From assembly GCA_963711465.1 (NCBI GenBank), contig CAVQEG010000002.1, positions 496,001 to 560,000 of the forward strand: 64,000 nt of DNA, written 5' to 3'. This document shows, one piece after another, positions 25,213-35,487 of this stretch. Origin of the DNA: CAVQEG01 sp963711465. GTDB taxonomy: Bacteria; Bacteroidota; Ignavibacteria; OLB7. Below the pieces are notes generated by a model, which saw nothing but the letters and a program-made list of their open reading frames with translations, did not search any database and was not told the DNA's origin. The position numbers were made by a program, and so were the translations under genes. Position 1 is the stretch's first letter; every line of letters begins with the position of its first letter.

Positions 25213-26163
25213 ATGCGTATCAGCGGCTTCAGCTTCGTCAGAAACGGCGTCTCCCTCTACTATCCGATTCGCGAGGCGGTGGCGTCCGTCCTGCCGCTCG
25301 TCGATGAGTTCGTCGTTGCCGTCGGCCAGGGAGATCCGGGAGATACCACGCGTGAGGTGCTCGCCTCGCTCGATTCGCCGAAGCTCCGGATCGTCGATAC
25401 CATCTGGGATATCGATCGCTTCCCGGGCGGTACCGAGAACGCCCACCAGACCGACATCGCGAAATCCCACTGCACCGGCGACTGGCTCTTCTACCTGCAG
25501 GCCGACGAGGTGGTGCACGAACGCGATCTGCCGACGATCCGTCGCCGCTGCGAACAGCTGCTCGACGACCGCGAGGTCGAGGGTCTGCTGTTCGGCTACC
25601 TCCACTTCTGGGGCGACTACGACCACTATCAGCGCTCCCACGGCTGGTACAAGCGCGAAATCAGAATCGTCCGGAACGATCCGGAGATTCACTCCTGGGA
25701 GTCGGCGCAGTCCTTTCGCAGAATTCCCGACTTCGACGGGCACAGCTATCGGCAGCGGGAGGGAACGCACAAGCTGAAGGTGGCCCCGGTGGAGGCGACC
25801 ATCTTCCACTACGGCTGGGTGCGCCCCCCACGCCTGATGCGCACCAAGAGCCGCGCCCTGGATACCGTGCACAAGGGCACCGCCGCCGCCGAGGAGATCT
25901 ACCGGCACCTGCCGAGCGATTTCGACTATGGCGACCTCCGTCGCCTCGCGCGGTTCACCGGAACCCATCCGGCGGTGATGCGCGAGTTCATCGCGCGGTT
26001 CGACTGGGATGCGGCGCTTCGCGAATTCGCCACGAACCCGACCGACCGCCCACTCCACAAGCATGAACGCATGAAATACCGCGTTCTCACGTGGATCGAA
26101 CAGCACCTCGCCGGCGGACGCGAACTCGGAGGGTTCCGGAACTACGAGTTGCTGCGGCGGTAG
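25213..26163 (+). CDS. family 2-like glycosyltransferase
   Basis: A 316-residue GT-A type transferase. The start RISGFSFVRNGVSLYYPIREAVASVLP and VDEFVVAVGQGDPGDTTREVL match the nucleotide-sugar-binding half of a GT2 subgroup. GDWLFYLQADE at 91-99 carries the acidic metal-binding DE in place of DXD. A later HSWESAQSFR block and KVAPVEATIFHYGWVRPP are typical of the same subgroup. The acceptor is unknown. It follows the aminotransferase gene by 18 bp and may be cotranscribed. There are no membrane helices. Confidence 0.82.
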   Translation: MRISGFSFVRNGVSLYYPIREAVASVLPLVDEFVVAVGQGDPGDTTREVLASLDSPKLRIVDTIWDIDRFPGGTENAHQTDIAKSHCTGDWLFYLQADEVVHERDLPTIRRRCEQLLDDREVEGLLFGYLHFWGDYDHYQRSHGWYKREIRIVRNDPEIHSWESAQSFRRIPDFDGHSYRQREGTHKLKVAPVEATIFHYGWVRPPRLMRTKSRALDTVHKGTAAAEEIYRHLPSDFDYGDLRRLARFTGTHPAVMREFIARFDWDAALREFATNPTDRPLHKHERMKYRVLTWIEQHLAGGRELGGFRNYELLRR

Positions 26164-26209
26164 CCGTTCGTCGCCGTTGCGCCGGGACGATTATCCAGCA
26201 TGGCCTCGC

Positions 26210-26217
26210 TACCTTTG
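26210..26217 (+). promoter_or_regulatory. TAnnTTTG -10 element upstream of dsbD
   Basis: TACCTTTG lies 150 bp before the dsbD start. No TTG is at the standard distance, so it is a weaker case than groES, secG, rplU or lon. Confidence 0.35.
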
Positions 26218-26367
26218 TCGTTCCTCGGAGCCGGCGGCCGTCGCATCGACGACACATCGAGGACGTCGAGGCGGCAGTTCACGAATTCCCCGCCGCGTTC
26301 GTCACCGATGCCGTGGATACCCCTCCCACCTCCGAACTCCCGCGCTGAACAATTCTCGAGCTCCGAT

Positions 26368-28515
26368 ATGAAGTCTTCGATACGTCGCGATTCCGTTGCT
26401 GCCTCGCTCCTGCTCTCGCTGCTGGTCGCGCTCGCCGCGTTCGTCTCCAGCGGCATCGCCGCGCATGCCCAGGGCAACCCGCCCCCAGTGAAGTGGAGTG
26501 CGGTCAATCCCACGGTGAAGGCGAAGGCGGGCGAGGTGGTGAAGCTCCAGGTACGCGCCACCATCCCGAACGGCTGGCACCTGTATTCGCCCAACAACGA
26601 CGTGGCGCTTCCGATGGAGATCACCGCGGGTGAGAGCAAGGTGGTCGCAACCATGGGTACGCCGTCGTACAGCCCGAAGCCCACCCGCCACTACGACTCG
26701 AATCTCGACGGCAACACGGAGTACTGGGAACACACCGTCACGATCACCGTTCCGGTGACCCTCGCCGCCAATCTCACCGATGGCGATCACCCGGCCTGGG
26801 TGAACTTCTACCACCAGTACTGCAACGCGACCAACGGCATGTGCGCGCTGCCGAAGGACGCGAAGATCGCCTTTACGATTCACGTCGGCGGCGACGAGAC
26901 GACAGCGGACCACGCGGTGGGTGATGCGACCGATCCGAAGGTGCTCGAGCAGCACCGGCGCGACAGCGTCCGGGAATACCGGGATTCGGTGGCGGCAGAG
27001 GCGCAGGCGCTGGCCGACAGCATCAAAGGAGCGCGGACGGATTCGCTCGCGGCCGCCACGGGGGTCGACACCGCAGGAGGCACGACCGCGGACGTCGCCA
27101 CTCCTCCCGGCGGTGGCCGGTCCTCCGAAGTCGCCCCCGGTGGCCATGTCGACGAAATCACCGAGGCCAGAAACGAGGGCTTCGGCGCGTTCCTCTGGCT
27201 GGCTGCCGGTGCGGGACTCTTCGCGCTGATGACGCCGTGCGTCTTCCCCATGATTCCCATCACCGTCTCATTCTTCACCAAGCGTTCAGAGGACCACCGC
27301 AGTCGCACCGTGCGCGACGCATTGTTCTATTCGCTCGGCATCATTTCCACCTTCTCCCTGCTCGGTCTTGCTCTCGCCCTGCTCCTCGGTGCCACGGGCA
27401 TCAACGACGTTGCCACCAATCCGATCATGAACCTCGTGATCGCGGCGGTGTTCGTCATCTTCGCGCTCAGTCTCTTCGGGATGTACGAGATCCAGGTGCC
27501 GACGAAGCTGCTCAACACGCTGAACATGAAGGCGCAGGGCGACGGCGTCGGGAGCATAATGCTGATGGGACTGGTCTTCTCGCTGACGTCGTTCACCTGC
27601 ACGGTGCCGTTCATCGGTGGACTGATGGCGACCGCGAGCACGGGCAACTGGCTGTGGCCGCTGGCCGGCGCGGCAATGTTCGCGGCAGTATTCTCCGCTC
27701 CATTCTTCCTGCTGGCGATGTTCCCGGCGCTGCTGAAGAAGATGCCGAAGTCGGGAGGATGGCTGAATTCGGTGAAGGTGGTGATGGGCTTTCTCGAGAT
27801 CGCCTTCGCCATCAAGTTCCTCTCGAACGCCGATCTGATCTGGTCGTGGGGTGTGCTCACGCGCGACGCATTCCTGGCGATCTGGGTCGCGATTGCGGTG
27901 ATCGTGACGATCTACCTTCTGGGAAAATTCCATCTGCCGCACGACTCCGAGACGTCGAAGATCGGTCCGATCAGACTGCTCTTCAGCACGGCATTTCTGG
28001 CGATCGGATTCTGGCTGTTCACCGGACTTCTCGGACGCAATCTCGGCGAAGTGGATGCCTTCCTGCCGCCATCGGTCTACCCGGGCACCGAGACGGCGTC
28101 GATCGTGACGACCGACCCCACCTCGAGCGATGCGGAGTCGGAGTGGATTCTCAACGACTACCCTCGCGCACTGACGGTTGCGCAGAAGAGCGGCAAGCCG
28201 ATCTTCATCGACTTCACCGGCTACACGTGCACCAACTGCCGGTGGATGGAGAAGAACATGTTTCCGCGCAGGGACGTACAGGAGCTGATGGGCAAATACG
28301 TTCTGGCGCGACTCTACACCGACCGACGCGACTCGATCGACCGGGCGCAGCAGCGGATGCTGGTCGAGGACTACAAGACAACCGCGCTGCCGTACTACGT
28401 GATTCTCTCCTCTGACGGAACGGTGATCGACCGCCGCGCATTCACGCGCGACGCCGAGGAGTTCACCAGCTTCCTGCGCGGCGGCCTGGCACCGGGAACG
28501 CTTGCCTCCAGGTAG
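26368..28515 (+). CDS. dsbD: thiol:disulfide interchange protein DsbD
   Basis: A 715-residue inner-membrane electron carrier that brings reducing power from cytoplasmic thioredoxin to the periplasm. After a signal peptide (ends AAHAQ, about 34) comes the alpha domain with its cysteine pair C152 and C159 (YCNATNGMCALP). A linker rich in Ser/Thr/Gly follows. The transmembrane beta domain with eight helices carries C291 (MTPCVFPMIP) and C411 (FTCTVPFIGG). The C-terminal thioredoxin-like gamma domain has C621-T-N-C624. All six redox cysteines are intact, so it should be active. ATG 26368 gives a normal signal peptide. Confidence 0.92.
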   Translation: MKSSIRRDSVAASLLLSLLVALAAFVSSGIAAHAQGNPPPVKWSAVNPTVKAKAGEVVKLQVRATIPNGWHLYSPNNDVALPMEITAGESKVVATMGTPSYSPKPTRHYDSNLDGNTEYWEHTVTITVPVTLAANLTDGDHPAWVNFYHQYCNATNGMCALPKDAKIAFTIHVGGDETTADHAVGDATDPKVLEQHRRDSVREYRDSVAAEAQALADSIKGARTDSLAAATGVDTAGGTTADVATPPGGGRSSEVAPGGHVDEITEARNEGFGAFLWLAAGAGLFALMTPCVFPMIPITVSFFTKRSEDHRSRTVRDALFYSLGIISTFSLLGLALALLLGATGINDVATNPIMNLVIAAVFVIFALSLFGMYEIQVPTKLLNTLNMKAQGDGVGSIMLMGLVFSLTSFTCTVPFIGGLMATASTGNWLWPLAGAAMFAAVFSAPFFLLAMFPALLKKMPKSGGWLNSVKVVMGFLEIAFAIKFLSNADLIWSWGVLTRDAFLAIWVAIAVIVTIYLLGKFHLPHDSETSKIGPIRLLFSTAFLAIGFWLFTGLLGRNLGEVDAFLPPSVYPGTETASIVTTDPTSSDAESEWILNDYPRALTVAQKSGKPIFIDFTGYTCTNCRWMEKNMFPRRDVQELMGKYVLARLYTDRRDSIDRAQQRMLVEDYKTTALPYYVILSSDGTVIDRRAFTRDAEEFTSFLRGGLAPGTLASR

Positions 28516-28625
28516 GCGTTCTCTGGCGCTGTCGCGCGGGTGAATCGCTGCATCGATGGCGGCGCGACGCCAATACGATCCTCCGATCATCGCACGTCCG
28601 ACGACGACGAGAAGCACAACGACAA

Positions 28626-28657
28626 CGGGGCCGCGGCGCTCATGCACCGCGGCCCCG
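28626..28657. terminator. bidirectional hairpin between dsbD and lipoprotein gene
   Basis: The 11-bp arms CGGGGCCGCGG (28626-28636) and CCGCGGCCCCG (28647-28657) with a 10-base loop lie between convergent genes. Downstream on the plus strand is GATGTTTAC, a weak T-rich run. Confidence 0.65.
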
Positions 28658-28685
28658 ATGTTTACTGCCACTGTCGACGCGACGA

Positions 28686-29522
28686 CTATCGCGTGATGCT
28701 CACGAGTTCCATGTCGAATCCGATGACGGGCGCCGAGTCCGGGATTCCCGGGATTCCAGGAATGTTGATCGGCACGTTCTTGCTGTCCATCGACTGCATG
28801 AGCAGGCCGTCGTTGAGATCGAGCGCCACGTGCATCTTCAGCGAATCGTCGATCGCTGTGAACGCGCTGACCGTTGCGGTGATCATGATGCTGTGATCGG
28901 TGGCGTAGGCGGTCGGGTAGTCACCGTTGGGCACCGCGATGTCGGTCTTTCCCTTATGGTCGGCGCGCGCGGAGCCCTCGATGGTACCCGAAAGCGTGGT
29001 CGCTCCGACCGGAATGAACACCGAGTCGAGGAAGCTCGCCGCCGAGGTCCAGGACAGCGCGCTGGCGTCACGCGTCGAACCGATCTTCGACCACTGCTTC
29101 GGAATCTGCGACAGCGCCGTATCGAGCAGCTGGCTGTCGAAGCGGGAGGCGGCGACGCCGAGCATGTCGTACTCGTAGAATTCACCATCCTCCTGCGCTG
29201 AGACGAAGATCGTGTCGGTCGACGCGATGGTCGTGCCGTCCTCATTGTAGAGGTCGTCCTTGATCATCGTCACGTTCTGCTGACCCGCGGGCGCGCCCAT
29301 GGCCGCGGTCGCGTCCGTCTGGAGCACCGTCCACGTCCGCTTCCGCTTCGTCGAATCGACGCGCTGGTTGTCGATGTTGCGCTGGTAGTAGTCGTAGGTG
29401 TACACCTCGCCCTTGGCGTAGGCGAACGAGGGGTTGGCCGTGATCGTGTTGTCACTGCTGCAGGAGACCAGCAGCGTCGAGACCGTCGCGATCGCGAGGC
29501 CGAAGAGGATGAGTTGCTTCAT
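28686..29522 (-). CDS. outer-membrane or periplasmic lipoprotein of unknown function
   Basis: A 278-residue lipoprotein. The signal peptide ends in the lipobox LVSC with C21 the acylated residue, followed by SSDN. The rest is a beta-rich soluble domain without a family I know. Near the C-terminus is a Pro/Ile/Gly repeat (NIPGIPGIPDS). The start ATG 29522 has GGAG 10 bases upstream. It lies 38 bp downstream of the Mdh-family gene on the same strand and is probably cotranscribed with it. Confidence 0.8.
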   Translation of the reverse strand: MKQLILFGLAIATVSTLLVSCSSDNTITANPSFAYAKGEVYTYDYYQRNIDNQRVDSTKRKRTWTVLQTDATAAMGAPAGQQNVTMIKDDLYNEDGTTIASTDTIFVSAQEDGEFYEYDMLGVAASRFDSQLLDTALSQIPKQWSKIGSTRDASALSWTSAASFLDSVFIPVGATTLSGTIEGSARADHKGKTDIAVPNGDYPTAYATDHSIMITATVSAFTAIDDSLKMHVALDLNDGLLMQSMDSKNVPINIPGIPGIPDSAPVIGFDMELVSITR

Positions 29523-29560
29523 TGATGTGGCTCCGGGATATGGAACGATTGAATTGGGCT

Positions 29561-30478
29561 TCAGGAAATCTTGTTGAGGTTCTCGCGAACGCGTGTCGCG
29601 GCACGCCGGAAGACGTCGTATTCCTTTTCCAGCAGGTCCACCTCGACAATCTGCTCGACGCCGCGGCGGCCGACCTTCGCCGGCGTACCGATCACCACGT
29701 CGTCGAGACCATACTCTCCCTCGAGTCGGACCGCGCACGGCACGATGCGACGCTTGTCGCGGGCAACGGCTTCGACCATGGCCGCAATTGCCGCCGAAGG
29801 GGCGAAGAACGCCGAGACGGTTTTCAGCTTGTCGAGAATTTCGTCGCTGGCACGTCGCGTCCGTTCGACGATGGCGTCGATTCTGGCGGCCGGCAGCCAC
29901 TGGGACAGCGGAATACCGGCGACGGTTGCAAACCGCACCAGCGGCACCATTTCCGTACGCGTGCCGACGACCAGCGCGCTGACGTCCTCGATGGCGACGT
30001 CGAGTTCTTCGGCTATGAACGCCCGCAACCGCGAGGAGTCGAGGATGCCGGACATCCCCATCACGCGGTGGCGCGGCAGACCCGAGGCCTCGACCGCGAC
30101 GTAGGTCATCTCGTCGAGCGGATTGGACACGATGATCAGTATGGCATGGGGCGATCTGGCGACCAGCTCTCTGGTGACACGGCGGACGGTCTCGGCGTTT
30201 CGCACCAGCAGATCGTCGTAGCTCATTCCCGGTCGACGTGGCATGCCGGCGGAAACCACCACCACATCCGAGTTGGCCGTGTCGTCCATCTCGGTGCTAC
30301 CCCGCAGTCGGCAGTCGCTGTCGACCAGCGGTGCCGACTGCATCATGTCGAGCGCCTTGCCGGCTGCCAGGCCGTCGACGACGTCGAGCAGGACGAGCTC
30401 GCTTGCGATTTCATCGGAGTAAATCCGCAGGGCGGCATGGGCGCCGACGTTGCCGGCACCGATGATCGAGACCTTCAT
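29561..30478 (-). CDS. malate/lactate dehydrogenase family protein without the catalytic His motif
   Basis: A 305-residue protein with the full fold of bacterial LDH-like malate dehydrogenase: NAD-binding GAGNVG at 7-12, D32 in LLDVVDG, substrate arginine loop MPRRPGMSYDDLL at 79-91, SNPLDEMTYV at 118-127, and GILDSSRLR at 144-152 with the expected D147 and R150. In normal members the next block is GGHGD-x-MVP, where His is the proton acceptor. Here it reads G172-T-R-T-E-M-V-P179, one residue shorter with no His or following Gly-Asp. I re-read the bases and the frame is clean on both sides. The protein may have lost malate oxidation or act on something else. It stands 38 bp upstream of a lipoprotein gene. 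Confidence 0.82.
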   Translation of the reverse strand: MKVSIIGAGNVGAHAALRIYSDEIASELVLLDVVDGLAAGKALDMMQSAPLVDSDCRLRGSTEMDDTANSDVVVVSAGMPRRPGMSYDDLLVRNAETVRRVTRELVARSPHAILIIVSNPLDEMTYVAVEASGLPRHRVMGMSGILDSSRLRAFIAEELDVAIEDVSALVVGTRTEMVPLVRFATVAGIPLSQWLPAARIDAIVERTRRASDEILDKLKTVSAFFAPSAAIAAMVEAVARDKRRIVPCAVRLEGEYGLDDVVIGTPAKVGRRGVEQIVEVDLLEKEYDVFRRAATRVRENLNKIS

Positions 30479-30580
30479 TCAGACACACAGGGTTGATGGT
30501 GTAACACCGCGAAGAACGAAAACGTCGGAAGGTACGGCGAGCGGACTGCGATCGGGAAATTCGAGGTGCATGGAACGCAG

Positions 30581-30614
30581 ACGGGAGCGCCGGCACGTTC
30601 GGCCGGGCTCCCGT
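30581..30614 (-). terminator. hairpin downstream of the Ycf48-like gene
   Basis: The outer arms ACGGGAGC (30581-30588) and GCTCCCGT (30607-30614), with an inner CCGG pair, lie 46 bp past the stop codon at 30660 on the minus strand. Confidence 0.5.
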
Positions 30615-30659
30615 TGTTGCTTCAGGTCGCGCAACGACGCGCGCGCGCGACGAATTCAC

Positions 30660-32054
30660 TCACCGCAGGATCGTCACCGGTGTCGAGGCGACGCCGGCAG
30701 CGCCATCGCCGTACACCACCAGCCGGTAGGCACCCTGCGGAATTCCATCGGTCGACAATCGCGTCTGGTGATCGCCGGCCACGCTCTGTCCCATGCGGCG
30801 CGTCAGCACCGTCCGCCCCATCGCATCGACGAGCTCGAGCGTCACACTGCCCGCGGTCTTCGTATGGAACGCCACCTGCAGCGCGCCCGAGACGGGGTTC
30901 GGCCACGTCTGCAACGCTGCGACGGAACTCTGAGCGGCATCGACCGAAGCGATCGCAAGCGGCCAGTCGAGCAGTCGGTAGATGCTGCCATTGTTGCTCA
31001 CGGTACTCACGTGCACGATCGACGAGTTATCGAGGATCATCGAACGCTGTCCCCATCCCCGCGAAGAGCTGACGGGGACCGGGTAACTCGTGGAATCGGC
31101 ATTCTGCACCGAGGTCCACGCGTGCCCGCCATTCGTCGTCTCCCAGATCTCACCGCTGCGCAGCACCATGTAGCCGGAGCCCGGGCTCGCCCAGAGCAGT
31201 TCACTCATGTGTGACTGCTCACGTCCGATGACGGGTTTGTATTCCGGCATGAAGAGCGTGCCATCGCTCGAGAAGTACATCGACGTGTTGCGCGAAGTCT
31301 GAAATCGATCGAACGCAAGGGCGCGGTACTCGCCGCCGACGTAGTCGATGGCGGCCAGGCGCTTCGGCGCCAGCAGGCCCGCGTTTCGCCAGGTAGTACC
31401 GCCGTCGGTCGTGCGCATGATGTACTGATTGGCCACTGGTCCCATCATGGCGGTACCGGTGTTGGCATCTTCGAACGCGAGGCCCCAGATCTTCATCTGA
31501 ACGGAGTCGGTGGTAAACAGCGGATGCCACGTGGTGCCGCCGTCGGTGGTCGAAATGATGCCGCGCTTACCGTAGAGCCAGCCGTGCATGCCGTCGAGCC
31601 AGTAGAAGTCCGACACCGGCTCGTACCACCAGTCGGTGTTCACCGCGAGATCCGGGCTGCCGAACGCCGTCGAACCGAGCGACTCCCAGGTAGCACCCAT
31701 GTCCGTCGATCGAATGATGCCGTAGAGTTCCACCGGACCGGTGGAGATGGAAACCAGCCCGATCACGAGGTTGGGGCTCGCCTGCTTGTCGGGCATCGTC
31801 AGCGCCAGGACGTTACTGACGTTGGCGGGCAGTCCGGAACCAGCGAGCACGGTATCGGTAATGGTCACCACGCCGTCGCCGGCGGTGCCGCGGAGGATGG
31901 CTCCGCCCTGCAGTCCGACAAGGATATGGCCGTTGGTGCCGGTCAGTGCGGGAGGAATCTTGTAGGGTGTCTCGCCGGTTCCCTGGGCGTGCAGACCGAA
32001 CGAGGTGACGAAGAAGAGTGCGGCGAGCAGCAGGAGTGTACGTGAGCGGTTCAT
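30660..32054 (-). CDS. Ycf48/BNR-repeat secreted protein with T9SS sorting domain
   Basis: A 464-residue secreted protein. The signal peptide ends at about GLHAQ (residue 24). The body has repeated Asp-box turns of the BNR/Ycf48 propeller type (STDMGATWESL, TTDGGTTWHPL, TTDGGTTWRNA, TTNGGHAWTSV). The last 80 residues form a type A T9SS sorting domain (WPNPVSGALQVAF, GIPQGAYRLVVYG, ending PVTILR). It is the second T9SS cargo in the window, with an ending very like that of the SBBP protein. ATG 32054 gives the shorter, cleaner signal peptide; a further ATG lies nine codons upstream. A TATCTTGG element at 32100-32107 may be its promoter. The ligand is unknown. Confidence 0.85.
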   Translation of the reverse strand: MNRSRTLLLLAALFFVTSFGLHAQGTGETPYKIPPALTGTNGHILVGLQGGAILRGTAGDGVVTITDTVLAGSGLPANVSNVLALTMPDKQASPNLVIGLVSISTGPVELYGIIRSTDMGATWESLGSTAFGSPDLAVNTDWWYEPVSDFYWLDGMHGWLYGKRGIISTTDGGTTWHPLFTTDSVQMKIWGLAFEDANTGTAMMGPVANQYIMRTTDGGTTWRNAGLLAPKRLAAIDYVGGEYRALAFDRFQTSRNTSMYFSSDGTLFMPEYKPVIGREQSHMSELLWASPGSGYMVLRSGEIWETTNGGHAWTSVQNADSTSYPVPVSSSRGWGQRSMILDNSSIVHVSTVSNNGSIYRLLDWPLAIASVDAAQSSVAALQTWPNPVSGALQVAFHTKTAGSVTLELVDAMGRTVLTRRMGQSVAGDHQTRLSTDGIPQGAYRLVVYGDGAAGVASTPVTILR

Positions 32055-32136
32055 GGGCAAAGCGAACTCAGGGTGAAACATCCCGTTGAAACGAAGCGGC
32101 CAAGATAGAACGCAGCACCTCCGCGGTGCAATGCGA

Positions 32137-32168
32137 ACGGCCCGCGCTCGAGATCGAGCGCGGGCCGT
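32137..32168 (-). terminator. groEL terminator hairpin
   Basis: The 14-bp arms ACGGCCCGCGCTCG (32137-32150) and its complement at 32155-32168 with a 4-base loop lie 47 bp after the groEL stop. No T-run follows. Confidence 0.6.
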
Positions 32169-32214
32169 CGTCTATGGAGCATTCCGAACCGGTCGTGTGA
32201 GACCGGAAGCGGGA

Positions 32215-33846
<1,632 letters not shown>

Positions 33847-33991
33847 TGTTCTGCTTCCTCTCTATTTGATTCTCAGTATCGGTTGCTGTTGACCTGCAGT
33901 GACGACTGAAGCGCCGGTTCGGAACTGCGGGACGGCGGGAATTCGAATTCTCCCCCGTTCCATCACACCGCCGGTCGCTTCGCGCCTCGCG

Positions 33992-34279
33992 TCAGTCGAC
34001 GATGGCGAAGATGTCCGACTCCCGCATGATCAGGTAGTCGCTGCCGTCGATCGAGACTTCGGTGCCGGCGTACTTGCCGTAGAGCACCGCATCGCCCACC
34101 TTGACTGCCATCGGCGTCACCTTCCCATCCTCGCTCTGCTTGCCCTCTCCAACGGCGATGATCTCGCCACGCTGCGGCTTCTCCTTGGCCGTGTCCGGAA
34201 TGATCAGCCCTCCCTTGGTCGTCTCCTCGGCCTCGACCGGCCGGACGATCACGCGATCGTGAAGCGGTTTCAGGTTCAT
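33992..34279 (-). CDS. groES: co-chaperonin GroES
   Basis: The 95-residue lid of the chaperonin. The hallmarks are LKPLHDRVIVRP at the start, the mobile loop EETTKGGLIIPD, and GDAVLYGKYAGTEV at the roof. The start is ATG 34279 with AGGAGA 8 bases upstream. Transcription most likely begins at the TATATTTG promoter at 34387, about 100 bases upstream, so the CIRCE operator (34353-34379) lies just downstream of the transcription start. Confidence 0.97.
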   Translation of the reverse strand: MNLKPLHDRVIVRPVEAEETTKGGLIIPDTAKEKPQRGEIIAVGEGKQSEDGKVTPMAVKVGDAVLYGKYAGTEVSIDGSDYLIMRESDIFAIVD

Positions 34280-34352
34280 CGTTGTTCTCCTGCGTAAATG
34301 AACGGTGTGTTGTATCGTGGTTCGAATTCGGGCAGAATTTCGAGGTCTCGCG

Positions 34353-34379
34353 TTAGCACTCACCAAAAGCGAGTGCTAA
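34353..34379 (-). promoter_or_regulatory. CIRCE operator (HrcA-binding site)
   Basis: A perfect TTAGCACTC-N9-GAGTGCTAA palindrome, the textbook HrcA operator, 74 bp before the groES start. It implies HrcA-controlled heat induction of groESL; hrcA itself is not in the window. Confidence 0.97.
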
Positions 34380-34386
34380 CGGCCGG

Positions 34387-34418
34387 CAAATATAGGGTGG
34401 CCGCTCGAACTGAGTCAA
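34387..34418 (-). promoter_or_regulatory. groESL promoter, TTG-N21-TATATTTG
   Basis: On the minus strand TTG (34418-34416, within TTGACT) is followed after 21 bases by TATATTTG (34394-34387). This is the Bacteroidota -33/-7 form. It ends 8 bases before the CIRCE element. Confidence 0.75.
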
Positions 34419-34547
34419 CAGGAGGTGGGTGGTGTAACACATTGGTAATTCCCGGGGTGGTGTGACGCGCGGAAACGCGCCGCCGCGTTTGCTCTCCTCA
34501 GCCGTCGATTCGCCGTGAGTCGATGACTCCCAGGCCCGGATTCTTCG

Positions 34548-35438
34548 CTACTCCCCCCGCCGTTCCAGCAATCGGAACTGCACGAGCGAGACTGCAAGGA
34601 TCAGCAGGAACGTGAAGTAGGCCACCGCCGAGGCGTAGCCCATTGCGTCGGCACGCTCGAACGCATTGTCGAAGACGTGGTAGACAAGCGTCGTGGTCGC
34701 GTTGATGGGCCCGCCTCGCGTCATCACGTACACCTCGGTGAACACCTGGAAGGAGCGGATGGTGTTGATCACGATCACGAACAGCAGCATCGGCTGAATT
34801 CCGGGCAACGTCACGTCCCGGAATTGCTGCCATGCGCTGGCGCCGTCGATCTCCGCCGCTTCGTAGAGTTCGTTCGGAATCGCCTGCAGCGCTGCCAGGA
34901 ACAGCACGACGTAGTACCCGACGGCGATCCAGACGTCCATCGCCATGATCGCCGGTAGCGCCGTCGTCGGCTCGATCAGCCACCCGCGATGCGGGTACGG
35001 CATTCCGAGGAATTCGAGCAGCGAATTCAGGTAGCCGTTGTGCGCGTAGAGGTTGGTGAAGATCAGCGACAGCACCACGATCGCCGTCACCGACGGAATG
35101 AAGTACGCCGAACGGTAGAATCCCTTCCACGCGATGTTCCGATTCAGCATCACCGCGATGGCGATGGCGAAGATCGTCGTGAAGGGAATCGTTCCTACCA
35201 CGAACACGAGTGTGTTCTCCAGTGCCGTCCAGAAGACGGGGTTGGAGAACATGTGGCGGTAGTTCTCCAGCCCGATCCATGCGGTGCTGTTCGACAGCGT
35301 GTTGTACTGCGTGAAGCTGAGGTACAGCGAGCGTCCGAGCGGATAGACCCAGAACAGCGCGAGCGTCACCAGCCAGGGCGAGAGGAACGTCCAGGTGATG
35401 AGGGGGCGCTCGAGCGTCAGTTGCGCGCGTCGTGCCAT
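34548..35438 (-). CDS. sugar ABC transporter permease (MalF/UgpA type), orphan
   Basis: A 296-residue inner-membrane permease subunit with six predicted helices (for example TFLSPWLVTLALFWVYPL, LVFVVGTIPFTTIFAIAIAV, and VAYFTFLLILAVSLV). The EAA loop EAAEIDGASAWQQFRDVTLPG contacts the ATPase. This family pairs with a second permease, a substrate-binding protein and an ATPase, none of which is nearby; the neighbours are ligA and groES. ATG 35438 starts MARRAQLTLERP. It lies 50 bp downstream of ligA on the same strand. The substrate is unknown. Confidence 0.88.
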   Translation of the reverse strand: MARRAQLTLERPLITWTFLSPWLVTLALFWVYPLGRSLYLSFTQYNTLSNSTAWIGLENYRHMFSNPVFWTALENTLVFVVGTIPFTTIFAIAIAVMLNRNIAWKGFYRSAYFIPSVTAIVVLSLIFTNLYAHNGYLNSLLEFLGMPYPHRGWLIEPTTALPAIMAMDVWIAVGYYVVLFLAALQAIPNELYEAAEIDGASAWQQFRDVTLPGIQPMLLFVIVINTIRSFQVFTEVYVMTRGGPINATTTLVYHVFDNAFERADAMGYASAVAYFTFLLILAVSLVQFRLLERRGE

Positions 35439-35487
35439 CGATGGGAACAGTGGATCGTGCGGTTGGAGGTTGTGCCGACGGTAGCGT

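Noticed and set aside
23809..26106. Long open frame antisense to ilvE and the glycosyltransferase
   Set aside because: It covers two well-supported genes and has no recognisable domain.
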